Assembly (NCBI GenBank): GCA_027307165.1
Contig: DAHUXM010000009.1
Location: 1-64,000 of the forward strand
Length of the DNA: 64,000 nucleotides
Direction of reading: 5' to 3'
Source: Gemmatimonadota bacterium
GTDB taxonomy: Bacteria; Gemmatimonadota; Gemmatimonadetes; Gemmatimonadales; Gemmatimonadaceae
Below the pieces are notes generated by a model, which worked only from the letters and a program-made list of their open reading frames with translations, did no database searches and had not been told where the DNA came from. Positions 51,347-60,533 of this stretch are shown here, in pieces (position 1 is the stretch's first letter; each line of letters opens with the position of its first letter). The translations under genes were made by a program, and so were the position numbers.

Positions 51347-52729
51347 TCAGACCATTCGCTTTACACGTGGTTCCGGGCATTCTACCATGTACCCCTTTGC
51401 AGTTAGTGCTGTTTTGAAGACGTCCTGTACATCCGCCTCTCCGTGCACCAGAAATAGATTGCTCAGTTGGGGCGACGTCGCCTTCACACCGTCGATCCAT
51501 TCCGTCAGTTCCGCCCGATCGGCGTGGGCACTGTATCCATCTATGATCTTCACCTCGGCCCGCAATGGAATATCATCCCCATAAATACGCACCGTAGGTG
51601 GGCTTGCCTCGATTCTCCTGCCCAGCGTTCCCTCGGCCTGATAACCCACGAATAGAATCGTGTTCTTGGGATCCCCAGCCCCCTGCAACAGATGGTGCAG
51701 GATACGCCCTGCTTCCACCATTCCCGACGCGGCTATGATCACCATCGGCCCATGCGCCGTGTTCAGCGCCTTTGACTCCTCCACGCTCCGCGTGAAGTGG
51801 ACCTGCGGAAACTGGAAGAGGTTCTTCGCCTTGTTCACCAGATCTTCCGTGTGGTCGAACACCTCCGGATGCAGCTCGAATACCGTGGTGGTGTCGGTCG
51901 CGAGCGGGCTGTCCACGTAAATCGGAATCGGGGGAATCGCCCCCTCCCGCGAAAGTCCATTCAGGTTGTACAGCAGCTCCTGCGTGCGCCCCACGGCGAA
52001 CGAGGGAATCAGAATCCGCCCGCCGCGCGCTGCAGTATCCCGCACGACCGTGGCAAGCTCAGCCCGCGCGTCGACTACGGTCTCATGATCACGGTTGCCG
52101 TACGTCGATTCCATGATCACGACGTCCGCCCCCTCCGGCACCACCGGGTCACGAATGATCGACAGACCCGGCCGGCCGATGTCACCGGAGAACACGAGCC
52201 GCCTTGTCTTACCGTGCTCGGTGATGTCCAGAAGCACCGATGCCGAGCCCAGAATGTGGCCGGCATCGATGTACGTGCACCGCACTCCCGGTACGACGTC
52301 GAAGGTCTTGTTGTACGGGATCCCGATCATCAGATCCTGCGTCCGCACTGCATCCCGCATAGTGTACAGCGGCTCCACGAACTCCTTGTGGTTCTTCGCC
52401 AGATGTTTGGCGTCGCTCTCCTGTATGTGCGCCGAGTCGGCTAGCATCACCGCACACAGGTCCCGGGTCGCCGATGTCGCGAATATGCTCTTGGAATAGC
52501 CCTTTCGAACCAGATATGGCAGTCGCCCGGAATGGTCGATGTGCGCATGCGACAACACCACGGCGTCGATCTCCGCTACCGCCACGGGCAGTGTCTTGTT
52601 CTTCGCGGTGGATTCGCTCCGCCGCCCCTGGAACATTCCGCAGTCCAGAATCACGACCTTGCCGTTCACGCGCAGAATGTGGCACGACCCGGTAACCTCC
52701 CGGGCTGCGCCGTAGAACTCGATTTCCAT
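51347..52729 (-). CDS. beta-CASP metallo-beta-lactamase fold ribonuclease (CPSF/RNase J-like)
   Basis: The 460-residue protein has the MBL motif SHAHIDHSG with further metal ligands, then a beta-CASP insert and the late motifs ASGMVEAGRI and DGYSAHADR. It ends with LFLVHGEAD and a KVKRMV-like tail. These proteins act as RNA-processing exonucleases or endonucleases. It is a cytoplasmic enzyme, with no signal peptide. Confidence 0.93.
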   Translation of the reverse strand: MEIEFYGAAREVTGSCHILRVNGKVVILDCGMFQGRRSESTAKNKTLPVAVAEIDAVVLSHAHIDHSGRLPYLVRKGYSKSIFATSATRDLCAVMLADSAHIQESDAKHLAKNHKEFVEPLYTMRDAVRTQDLMIGIPYNKTFDVVPGVRCTYIDAGHILGSASVLLDITEHGKTRRLVFSGDIGRPGLSIIRDPVVPEGADVVIMESTYGNRDHETVVDARAELATVVRDTAARGGRILIPSFAVGRTQELLYNLNGLSREGAIPPIPIYVDSPLATDTTTVFELHPEVFDHTEDLVNKAKNLFQFPQVHFTRSVEESKALNTAHGPMVIIAASGMVEAGRILHHLLQGAGDPKNTILFVGYQAEGTLGRRIEASPPTVRIYGDDIPLRAEVKIIDGYSAHADRAELTEWIDGVKATSPQLSNLFLVHGEADVQDVFKTALTAKGYMVECPEPRVKRMV

Positions 52730-52766
52730 ATTTAGTGGCTAGTTGGTACTAATTAGTTGGGATCGG

Positions 52767-52937
52767 TCAGCCCTCAGCTGACCTGCAGAATATCAGAACC
52801 AGCTGGTCTTTGTCCTGACTTATGAGCGCAGGCTCCCAGCCGCCACGGATCCGCTCGTTGAGCAGATCTGTCAGGGTATCTTCATTCTCACGCGTGTGGC
52901 GCGTAAGCTTGACCACTACTGCCTGATATTCTTTCAT
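52767..52937 (-). CDS. small DUF4177-like protein
   Basis: A 56-residue product from ATG 52937 ([11 protein letters not shown], then [19 protein letters not shown]) resembles the DUF4177 pattern of a Lys/Tyr start and a central GWE. No clear Shine-Dalgarno is visible. Its start is eight bases from the divergent upp start; a longer ATG at 52964 would overlap upp. Weakly supported. Confidence 0.55.
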   Translation of the reverse strand: MKEYQAVVVKLTRHTRENEDTLTDLLNERIRGGWEPALISQDKDQLVLIFCRSAEG

Positions 52938-52944
52938 TGGAATT

Positions 52945-53580
52945 ATGGAGTTTTCGAACCTCACTATTATCCGTCACCCGCTGGTCCTCCACAAGCTCAC
53001 ACTGCTTCGGGACAGGCGTACACCCACCAAGATCTTCAAGGAATTGGTGGATGAGATAGCGACCCTGATGGCTTACGAAGCTACCAAGGATCTCGGTGTC
53101 GAGCCCAGGGGAGTGGATACGCCCCTGGAGCACACGACGGGTCATCATATAAGTGGCAAGAAGCTCACACTCGTTCCAATCCTGCGCGCCGGCCTGGGAA
53201 TGGTTGAGGGAGTTCTCCGGCTCGTCCCGTCGGCACGCGTGGGCCACATCGGCCTGTACCGCGATCATGAGACTCTCCAGCCGGTCGACTACTACTTCAA
53301 GATTCCCGGCGATGCCGCCGAGCGCGATTTCTTTCTTCTCGATCCGATGCTCGCAACCGGCGGAAGCGCAGTCGCCGCGGTCTCGTCCCTCAAGAGGACC
53401 GGCGCAACACGTATTCGCTTCCTCTGTCTCGTCGCGGCACCGGAAGGCGTCCAGAAACTCCTCGACTCACATCCGGACGTGCAGGTCTACGCAGCATCGC
53501 TCGATCGCGAGCTGAATTCCGTGGGTTACATACTTCCCGGTCTGGGCGACGCAGGAGACAGACTCTTCGGCACGCGCTGA
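52945..53580 (+). CDS. upp: uracil phosphoribosyltransferase
   Basis: The 211-residue enzyme converts uracil and PRPP to UMP in pyrimidine salvage. It shows the PRPP loop [18 protein letters not shown], the N-terminal [20 protein letters not shown], and the C-terminal uracil-binding [20 protein letters not shown]. Length matches E. coli Upp (208). Confidence 0.97.
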   Translation: MEFSNLTIIRHPLVLHKLTLLRDRRTPTKIFKELVDEIATLMAYEATKDLGVEPRGVDTPLEHTTGHHISGKKLTLVPILRAGLGMVEGVLRLVPSARVGHIGLYRDHETLQPVDYYFKIPGDAAERDFFLLDPMLATGGSAVAAVSSLKRTGATRIRFLCLVAAPEGVQKLLDSHPDVQVYAASLDRELNSVGYILPGLGDAGDRLFGTR

Positions 53581-53613
53581 ACGCACGCCGAACCCAGTTG
53601 TACCAAGCCGATC

Positions 53614-54264
53614 CTAGGCAAACCACTCGCGAGGATCGGCTTGCTGTCGCCGTGCTGCCTCTATCACCCAGCGCTGTGCGACCGGATCGGTAATCTCGTC
53701 CGGCACCAGATCGAACCACGCATTCGCCTGCGTCAGGTCACCAATGCGACGCCACAGCTCGCCGACCAGATACACGAGGACTGCGCGATCTTCACGTGGA
53801 ACCGTATCGTAGAATTCCAGGGCCTGCTCGAATGACCACGCCGCCAGCCGCCTGAAATACCGCTCCGCCTCGATGTCGTTTTCGTCCACGCAACACCAGG
53901 CGGCACGCAGCCACAAGTCACCGATGTAACGTTGGTCGGCGCTCTGCCACTGCGCTACCTTGGCCGCGGCTTCGTACTTCTCCGATCCAGTCACCGCTCC
54001 ATGAGCATGCGGCGACAGTTCGCTCCACACTCGCTCCCGTACGAGCGGGCTGATATCGGTCTGATCGGTAAAATCTCGCTCCGCACCCGAGTAGCCGCAT
54101 CGGTCGCACATGTGCACCTGATACGCCCATGGCTGCGCCCCAGCCGCACGTTCATGAAAATCCGTTCGCTTGCCACCAAACCAGTTGGTGGACACCACCG
54201 TCTCGGACGGAAACTCATGGCTACATGATGGACACCGCAGCTCGATCTTGCGCAATGCAGTCAT
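53614..54264 (-). CDS. DUF2225 family protein
   Basis: From ATG 54264 the 216-residue protein opens with a zinc ribbon, CPSCSHEF and later MCDRCGYSG, followed by a helical TPR-like region (ALEFYDTVPREDRAVLVYLVG). This is the DUF2225 arrangement, with no known activity. It is convergent with upp. Confidence 0.85.
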   Translation of the reverse strand: MTALRKIELRCPSCSHEFPSETVVSTNWFGGKRTDFHERAAGAQPWAYQVHMCDRCGYSGAERDFTDQTDISPLVRERVWSELSPHAHGAVTGSEKYEAAAKVAQWQSADQRYIGDLWLRAAWCCVDENDIEAERYFRRLAAWSFEQALEFYDTVPREDRAVLVYLVGELWRRIGDLTQANAWFDLVPDEITDPVAQRWVIEAARRQQADPREWFA

Positions 54265-54441
54265 AGGATCTTCAATCGCCTCCCCTGTGGGCACGTAAGG
54301 AATTTCTGTGCCAAGGCGCGGATTTGATCGTCACTGCCGCCAGCCGATACTCGACGGGACGGTCGGCAGCTCGAGAATATTCGCCGAGTTGGCCGTTTAC
54401 TCTTGTTGTGCATTTCCCAACGCGGTATTTTCTTGGCGCCG

Positions 54442-55389
54442 ATGCTGATCAACTTGCTCCCCGATTTTTTCGCTGTCATAGACAGCTCAGATCGCGTCGC
54501 AGCTTATCTGCGCTACTTCGAAGCGCATCGCCGAATATTGGAGTCGTACTGGACCAACTACGTCCTCGATCCCGAAGGCCCGCACTTCCAGGAAGTAGTT
54601 CGAGCTACGACCCACGCTAATCGCGATGACCTCCGTGCCATGCTCGCACGCATCGATGTCGTTGCACTGGCTCGCCTCGCCGAAACCGAAAGCCGCCGAG
54701 TCCTCGAGGCCGACGTCGACACCGATGTCGTCCTCATGGTCGGTGTCGGTGCAGCGAACGCAGGTGAACTCGTCGTCGGTGGCCGCGGAATGGCATTCAT
54801 CGCCCTCGAGCATTTCACCGGACAGCCCAATCCCGATACGAGCGCTCTGGGTCTCGAGCCGGAGCTCATTCCCCTCTGGCTTGCACACGAGATCGCGCAC
54901 GCAGTCCGGTACACTTCCCCCACCAGCCATAGTGAGATGCGCCAGCTCATCGCGGAAGCTGGCGGATACTACGACTACTGGGAAACCGGCCGACGCGCAT
55001 CGCTCCGCGAGCTCATAGTCAACGAAGGCCTCGCCGTACAGACCAGCCGAATCGTCAGTCCCGGCCACGCAGCCTGGGAATACTTCGGCTACGCCCGTAA
55101 GGAATACGCTCGAGTACGCGAAGCAGAGCCCTTCATAATGCGCACCGTAGCCAAGCATTTCGACCGGGCGGGACTTGGTCTACGGCTGCGCTATCTATCC
55201 GGGGGAATGAGCGACGACGCACGTACCGTCGATCGTAACGTCATCCCCGAACGCAGTGGCTACTTCGTCGGAGCTCGCCTTACCGACGCAGCCGTCAACA
55301 GTCGCGGACTCGCCTGGGCCATCCGCGCAGACGCCTCACAGATTGCGGCCGCTGCCGCAGGCCAGCAGTCGTCCGCCGCAAGCGCCTGA
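54442..55389 (+). CDS. putative zinc-dependent protease (DUF2268-like, HExxH)
   Basis: The 315-residue protein carries LAHEIAHAVRY, a HExxH zinc site, with a downstream Glu in LIVNEGLAVQTS as in gluzincins, and a polar C-terminal region. No signal peptide is seen, so the site may be cytoplasmic. I chose ATG 54442; an upstream TTG at 54403 is possible. It precedes a membrane gene that opens the MoxR cluster. Confidence 0.8.
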   Translation: MLINLLPDFFAVIDSSDRVAAYLRYFEAHRRILESYWTNYVLDPEGPHFQEVVRATTHANRDDLRAMLARIDVVALARLAETESRRVLEADVDTDVVLMVGVGAANAGELVVGGRGMAFIALEHFTGQPNPDTSALGLEPELIPLWLAHEIAHAVRYTSPTSHSEMRQLIAEAGGYYDYWETGRRASLRELIVNEGLAVQTSRIVSPGHAAWEYFGYARKEYARVREAEPFIMRTVAKHFDRAGLGLRLRYLSGGMSDDARTVDRNVIPERSGYFVGARLTDAAVNSRGLAWAIRADASQIAAAAAGQQSSAASA

Positions 55390-55455
55390 CCTGACAGCCA
55401 TCATGGCAGCTTGGCTTGCATCGCTGCCAGACCCCAGCGCCAGCCCACAGCGCTG

Positions 55456-56211
55456 ATGTCCGACTTCCGCCCGCGGTCCAACTCCGAGATACTCGATGCA
55501 GCATTCGAGATCTACCGACGCCACTTCACGGTCTTCATCGCGATCAACGTCCTGGCAGCAGTACCCTGGGCTATCTCATCCTACTTTGGCCAGACAGCAG
55601 TATTGCTGCAGCAGACGGACGGACTGTTCACATCCGCACTCATCCGCTTCGCTGGCGTCCTCATATCGCCTTTCACCGAGGGCGCCATCGCTTGTGCCGC
55701 CTCGGCTGCATACCTCGGTAATCAGGTCGATTTCGAGCAGTCCATGCGCGCAGCGTTCAGCCACCCCGGCAGATTGTTCATCGCCATGATGACCAAGTGG
55801 ATTCTCATGATCTTCGGTCTTGTGCTCTTCATAGCACCCGGACTCGTAATCTTCAAACGCTACTTTGCGCTTCCCATGACCGTATTGTTCGAGGATAACA
55901 AGGTCGGTGACGCCATGTCGCGCTCGCGCGAGCTCGCCAAAGGCAATGGCACTCGCATATTCGCCCTCCTCGGTGGAGTCTTTCTCTTTGTACTCATCGC
56001 AACGGGCATATTGCTGCAGCTCGTTCAGGCTTTCGCGCACAGCGCAGCAGCTACCGCTGTCGCTACTCTCGTGCTGACTACCGCGATATCGCCGTTCTCC
56101 GGCATCGTCACGACTCTCCTTTACTACGACATCCGGATACGCAGAGAAGGCTATGACATCGAGCTCATGGCACAGGCCCTCGGAGCACCGCAGTTGCATT
56201 CGGCATCCTGA
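55456..56211 (+). CDS. polytopic membrane protein, first gene of the MoxR cluster
   Basis: From ATG 55456 the 251-residue protein has about six hydrophobic segments and begins SDFRPRSNSEILDAAFEIYRRHF, a polar lead typical of the glycerophosphodiester-phosphodiesterase-like membrane domain family. Function unknown; it is often found beside DUF4129 genes. It leads directly into the DUF4129-DUF4350-MoxR-DUF58 genes. Confidence 0.8.
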   Translation: MSDFRPRSNSEILDAAFEIYRRHFTVFIAINVLAAVPWAISSYFGQTAVLLQQTDGLFTSALIRFAGVLISPFTEGAIACAASAAYLGNQVDFEQSMRAAFSHPGRLFIAMMTKWILMIFGLVLFIAPGLVIFKRYFALPMTVLFEDNKVGDAMSRSRELAKGNGTRIFALLGGVFLFVLIATGILLQLVQAFAHSAAATAVATLVLTTAISPFSGIVTTLLYYDIRIRREGYDIELMAQALGAPQLHSAS

Positions 56212-56238
56212 TTCAACATTAGTATCTTTTCGATACTA

Positions 56239-56898
56239 ATGGGCCCGCTCGACAATGCCGCCATCGCGGATACGGTCGCCGCCGTCTTCCGCAGCAGCAC
56301 CTTCGCTGGCCGCGGTTCTGTTTCCATCAGCGAACTGATCGCACAATGGATATGGAATCTGATCCTTCGATTCTTTGGCTTTGCCCAGAGTCACCCCGCG
56401 ATCGGGATCGTGTTTCGCATCGCCCTCGGATTGGCCGTCCTGGCCATGCTAGCTCGAATCGTCTATGGCCTCCTGCTGCGTTTCGCACCATCCACAATCG
56501 GATTGCGGAGGTCCGAGTTCAACCGGCGCACCGATTGGTGGATCACCGCACAGACGCTTGCCGCGCAGAACGACTATACCGGTGCAGCACACGCTCTCTA
56601 TCTCGCGCTCATAGGGGCAGCTGCACGCCGTGGACTCGTCTCCGTCCACGAATCCAAGACCACCGGTGACTACCTGCGCGAGCTTCGCAGAAAACCAGAC
56701 GCGATCGACCTGCCGCGCTTCACCGACTTCACACGCTCGTACGAAACGGTGATCTACGGCATTGGCATCTGCGACAGAGACCGCTTCAGCACGCTCAACG
56801 CGCTGGCAGGCAGCCTCCTGCAAGCTCTTCCATCGAAGTCCGCTGCGAATGCTGCCCTGGGCGGTACCGGTAATACCGCACCCGGTCTCGGACAATGA
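56239..56898 (+). CDS. DUF4129 protein
   Basis: The 219-residue protein has one strong transmembrane segment (IGIVFRIALGLAVLAMLARI) and a C-terminal DUF4129 domain with FTDFTRSYETVIYGIG and a helical DYTGAAHALYLALI lead. DUF4129 proteins accompany MoxR/DUF58 genes and are suspected to link transglutaminase-type or maturation functions. The ATG of the DUF4350 gene overlaps its stop. Confidence 0.85.
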   Translation: MGPLDNAAIADTVAAVFRSSTFAGRGSVSISELIAQWIWNLILRFFGFAQSHPAIGIVFRIALGLAVLAMLARIVYGLLLRFAPSTIGLRRSEFNRRTDWWITAQTLAAQNDYTGAAHALYLALIGAAARRGLVSVHESKTTGDYLRELRRKPDAIDLPRFTDFTRSYETVIYGIGICDRDRFSTLNALAGSLLQALPSKSAANAALGGTGNTAPGLGQ

Positions 56899-58169
56899 GC
56901 GACGCGCCATCCATCGCCGGATTCAAGACACGAGCTGGCGGTAGTCTCTTTACGCCTGCCCGCGTTCTCTCCGCTGTAGCAATCCTGCTGGTCATCTTTG
57001 TCCTCTTCGCTCCACAGGAACGGGAAGATGTGGGAACGGCATACAGCTCCCAGGCGGTAGGAGCGGGTGGCGTCAGAGCGCTCTACGAAACACTGGGCCG
57101 GCTCGGCTTCGTGACGAGTCGCAACGAAAAGCCACTCACTTCACCCTCCACCCTCGATTCGACCTCCGCTTACGCTCTCATACAACCCGCGCAACCACTC
57201 ACGACGGTCGAGCGGGCGCAAATTCTGGCGGCAGTGCGTCGCGGTATGGTTCTCCTGTTCACCCCGGACGACGACGAGCTCACCGATTCGCTGGGCCTCG
57301 AGCTGAGATCGTCGCCGAGTGGATTCTACACATTGAACCGAACAACCGTCGCCGGAGGCAATCCACCGGCTCCGCCAATACAGGATCCACGCGCCGCTTT
57401 TCAAGCTGCCTTTCCCATATCTGTGACCGTCGCGTCGAAATCCAAGTCGGACAACCAGACATTCCTCTGGCTCCAGTCATTGCGCGACGGCGATGGCGCA
57501 AAAGCCGACTCGGCTCAGCGACCGGCATTGGTGCTCGGCCACAGACTTGGTCGGGGCTATGTGATCGCCGTCGCACCGGCCGAGATCCTGATGAATCAGG
57601 TCATGCGCAACCCGCAGGCAGCCATCGCGATCGTGCGCGCACTTCAGTTCGCGAATGGCTCCGGATCTTCTCCGAAACAGCCTGGGAGTGTCGTCTTCGA
57701 CGAATATCATCACGGCTTCGGAACTCACGCCGACATGCCAGCTGCCATCTCCCACGCGCTCACTGATACTCCACCAGGCCGGGTAACGCTTGGGATCGTC
57801 GCCGCTGCCCTGGTGCTTCTCCTTGCGTTCGCCGTGCGACCGCTTGCACCGTTACCGGTGCCTCTGATCTCGCGTCGCTCTCCGCTCGAGCACGTTGGTG
57901 CACTCGCGCATGCTTACTCGCAGGTCGATGCGCGTAGTCTCGGTACCGGCATGCTCGTGCGTGGCCTCCGGCGGCGCCATTCCCTTGGTTTGCCTCGATC
58001 GGTATCGAATTCGACCTATCTGTCGGCACTACGGGACCGGCTGCCAGCGACGTCCCCGGATATCGATCGCATAGCGACGGCTCTTGTACCAGATTCCCCG
58101 AACCCATCAGACCATCTCGCCGCTGTCGGCGCTGCGGTCGCGAACATCGAGAGGGCATTTCGAGAGTGA
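56895..58169 (+). CDS. DUF4350 protein
   Basis: The 424-residue protein has an N-terminal transmembrane segment (VLSAVAILLVIFVLFAPQ), a soluble DUF4350 domain (GGVRALYETLGRLGF) and a second TM (GIVAAALVLLLAFAVRPL). It starts with an ATGA overlap after the DUF4129 gene, and a GTGA overlap with the MoxR gene follows, so translation is coupled. Confidence 0.88.
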   Translation: MSDAPSIAGFKTRAGGSLFTPARVLSAVAILLVIFVLFAPQEREDVGTAYSSQAVGAGGVRALYETLGRLGFVTSRNEKPLTSPSTLDSTSAYALIQPAQPLTTVERAQILAAVRRGMVLLFTPDDDELTDSLGLELRSSPSGFYTLNRTTVAGGNPPAPPIQDPRAAFQAAFPISVTVASKSKSDNQTFLWLQSLRDGDGAKADSAQRPALVLGHRLGRGYVIAVAPAEILMNQVMRNPQAAIAIVRALQFANGSGSSPKQPGSVVFDEYHHGFGTHADMPAAISHALTDTPPGRVTLGIVAAALVLLLAFAVRPLAPLPVPLISRRSPLEHVGALAHAYSQVDARSLGTGMLVRGLRRRHSLGLPRSVSNSTYLSALRDRLPATSPDIDRIATALVPDSPNPSDHLAAVGAAVANIERAFRE

Positions 58170-59125
58170 CTGATCTCACCGCTACATCCGCCGCGCTCCA
58201 GCGCATTCGCGATACCGTCGCAGCCCGTGTCCTTGGCCAGGAAGACGTAATCGATCAGATCCTCGCCGCATTCGTTGCCCGGGGACACATTCTGCTCGAA
58301 GGCGTTCCCGGCACGGCGAAAACATTGCTCGTTCGAGTACTCGCCGGCGCATTGGATGTTCGCTTCGGACGCGTTCAGTTCACGCCCGACCTCATGCCAT
58401 CCGACGTGGCCGGCGTGAGCGTCTATCAGGAATCGTCGCGCGCGTTCGAGTTTCGCCCAGGTCCGATATTCACCGATCTTCTCCTGGCGGATGAGATCAA
58501 CCGTGCCCCTGCCAAGACCCAGTCGGCTTTGCTGGAGGCGATGCAGGAACGCCAGGTCACCGTCGATGGTGTGACGCATTCACTCGGTGACATGTTCAGC
58601 GTATTCGCGACGCAGAACCCCGTGGAATACGAAGGCACCTACCCACTCCCGGAAGCGCAGCTGGACCGTTTTCTCGTCAACGTGCGAATCGGCTATCCGG
58701 CGAAGAGCGCCGAGCTCGAAATGCTCGAGAACTATTCCGAAGGATTCGATGCGGAACGTACAAGTACATTCATGCCCACACCCGTGGTGACAGGCGCAGA
58801 AGTGTCACACCTCCGCATGATGACGGATAGCGTCAATGTGACGGTCGACGTCCGCGAATACATCACCGACATCGTACGAGCAACGCGCGAGGATACGTCA
58901 CTGACACTTGGCGCATCGCCACGCGCGGCAGTCGCACTTTTCCGCATCGCGCGGGCGGCTGCCCTCGTGGCAGGCCGCGACTTCGCCACCCCCGACGACG
59001 TGAAGCAGCACGCACTTCCAGTCTTGCGTCACCGCGTTCTTCTCGCGCCCGAGCTGCAAGTCGAGGGTCGCTCGACAGACGACGTGATTACGGCGATCCT
59101 CGCACGAGTGCCTGCACCGCAATGA
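58166..59125 (+). CDS. MoxR-family AAA+ ATPase
   Basis: The 319-residue ATPase has Walker A GVPGTAKT at residues 46-53, Walker B LLLADEINRAPAKTQSALLE and sensor motifs (ATQNPVEYEGTYPLPEAQ). MoxR ATPases act as chaperones in maturing partner enzymes, usually with DUF58 and VWA proteins. The start is GTG, overlapping the DUF4350 stop. Confidence 0.95.
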   Translation: MTDLTATSAALQRIRDTVAARVLGQEDVIDQILAAFVARGHILLEGVPGTAKTLLVRVLAGALDVRFGRVQFTPDLMPSDVAGVSVYQESSRAFEFRPGPIFTDLLLADEINRAPAKTQSALLEAMQERQVTVDGVTHSLGDMFSVFATQNPVEYEGTYPLPEAQLDRFLVNVRIGYPAKSAELEMLENYSEGFDAERTSTFMPTPVVTGAEVSHLRMMTDSVNVTVDVREYITDIVRATREDTSLTLGASPRAAVALFRIARAAALVAGRDFATPDDVKQHALPVLRHRVLLAPELQVEGRSTDDVITAILARVPAPQ

Positions 59126-59162
59126 GTCCTGCGCGGGTCCGTCCAGCCAGGGTGCTTCCACG

Positions 59163-60533
59163 GTGATTTTGTCGCGGCTGTTTGGCCGTATCACCCGGTC
59201 ATTGCGCTCGCTGGCGAGATATGCTCCCACGCCGAGACTGGCATTGGTGGTAGCGATAACTGCACCGGTCTGGATCTTTTCCTCGAGCACAGCCGGTCAG
59301 GTAGTCGCGACTGCAGTAGCTGCAATCGTCGCGATCGCAGCCCTTGTCGACGCGCTACGGATTCCCGGCGCGCGTTACGTAGCGCTGACGCGTGATTTCC
59401 CGGCCACGATTGGTGTCGGTGACAGCAGAACGGGAACCTGCACGATTACGTCGTCGTGGCCTGGCCCACTGAGCATCTTCATGACTCAGCAACTTCCCTC
59501 GGCGCTCGTTGCCACCAACCCCGACCTAAAAGGGATGGAAGTCCGTCCGGACAGCCCGGTCCTTACCACTCTTACGGTTACAGGACGAGCCCGCGGCACG
59601 TTCCTGCTTGGCCCGGTTGCAATCACCATCTCTGGCCCGTGGGAGCTAGTCCGGCGCTCGGTGATTTATTATCTAAATGATACTATTTCGATAATACCGT
59701 CCATGGCCAATGCTGGCCGGTATCGTCTCCTCGCGGCCCAATACCGCGTGAGAACCGCGGGGCAGCGTGTGATACGTCGGCGCGGTGCAGGAACATCGTT
59801 CGCCAATCTCCGCGACTATGTACCGGGCGATGACCCGCGCCGCATCGACTGGAAGGCCACCGCGCGCCGTCACCGCCTCATCTCGCGCGAGTTCACGGTG
59901 GAGCAGGGCCAGACCATCATGATCGCGATCGACTGCGGCAGAATGATGACTCAGCTCGCCGGCGACAGACCGCGCTTCGAGTATGCTCTCGCATCAGCAT
60001 TGACTCTTGCGGATATCGCTCTCTCCACCGGCGATCGCGTCGGTCTCATTGTCTTCGACTCGCTTGTCCGCCGTTACATCGCGCCGACGCGCGCCCCTGG
60101 CACTCTCGGTGCACTCCGGGACGCATTGACCGGCGTCACGGCGACGATGACGGAACCGGATTACGCAGCTGCATTCCGTACCCTCACCGAGCGCAATCGG
60201 CGCCGCTCACTCATCGTCCTCTTTACCGATGTCATCGACGTCCGATCTTCACGCGCCGTAATAGCACTGACTGCCAGAAGCGCCGAACGCCATCTTCCGC
60301 TGGTAGTAGCCTTGCGCAACGAGCAGCTGGTTCTGGCCTCCGTTCCATCCCCGGATGCAACGGACGAGCAGACCTACGAGAGCGCCGCCGCCGAGGAGCT
60401 TCTCTCCGCACGGGATGAAGCGCTTCAGATCATGCGCCAGGCCGGAGTCGCAGTTCTCGACACAGCGCCCAGGGGCATGACTGCGGCTCTGATCAATCGC
60501 TATCTGGAAATCAAGGAACGCTCGACGCTTTGA
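59163..60533 (+). CDS. DUF58 protein with VWA-like domain, membrane anchored
   Basis: The 456-residue protein has N-terminal hydrophobic segments (ALVVAITAPVWIFSS), then DUF58 with FANLRDYVPGDDPRRIDWKA, REFTVEQGQTIMIAIDCGRM and a VWA-type MIDAS-like region. It is the usual partner of MoxR. Its 3' end overlaps the convergent RDD gene by 23 bases, an unusual tail-to-tail arrangement. Confidence 0.92.
   Translation: MILSRLFGRITRSLRSLARYAPTPRLALVVAITAPVWIFSSSTAGQVVATAVAAIVAIAALVDALRIPGARYVALTRDFPATIGVGDSRTGTCTITSSWPGPLSIFMTQQLPSALVATNPDLKGMEVRPDSPVLTTLTVTGRARGTFLLGPVAITISGPWELVRRSVIYYLNDTISIIPSMANAGRYRLLAAQYRVRTAGQRVIRRRGAGTSFANLRDYVPGDDPRRIDWKATARRHRLISREFTVEQGQTIMIAIDCGRMMTQLAGDRPRFEYALASALTLADIALSTGDRVGLIVFDSLVRRYIAPTRAPGTLGALRDALTGVTATMTEPDYAAAFRTLTERNRRRSLIVLFTDVIDVRSSRAVIALTARSAERHLPLVVALRNEQLVLASVPSPDATDEQTYESAAAEELLSARDEALQIMRQAGVAVLDTAPRGMTAALINRYLEIKERSTL

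Noticed and set aside
60511..60533. Bidirectional terminator at the convergent DUF58/RDD overlap
   Set aside because: No stable hairpin followed by a T tract is visible there.
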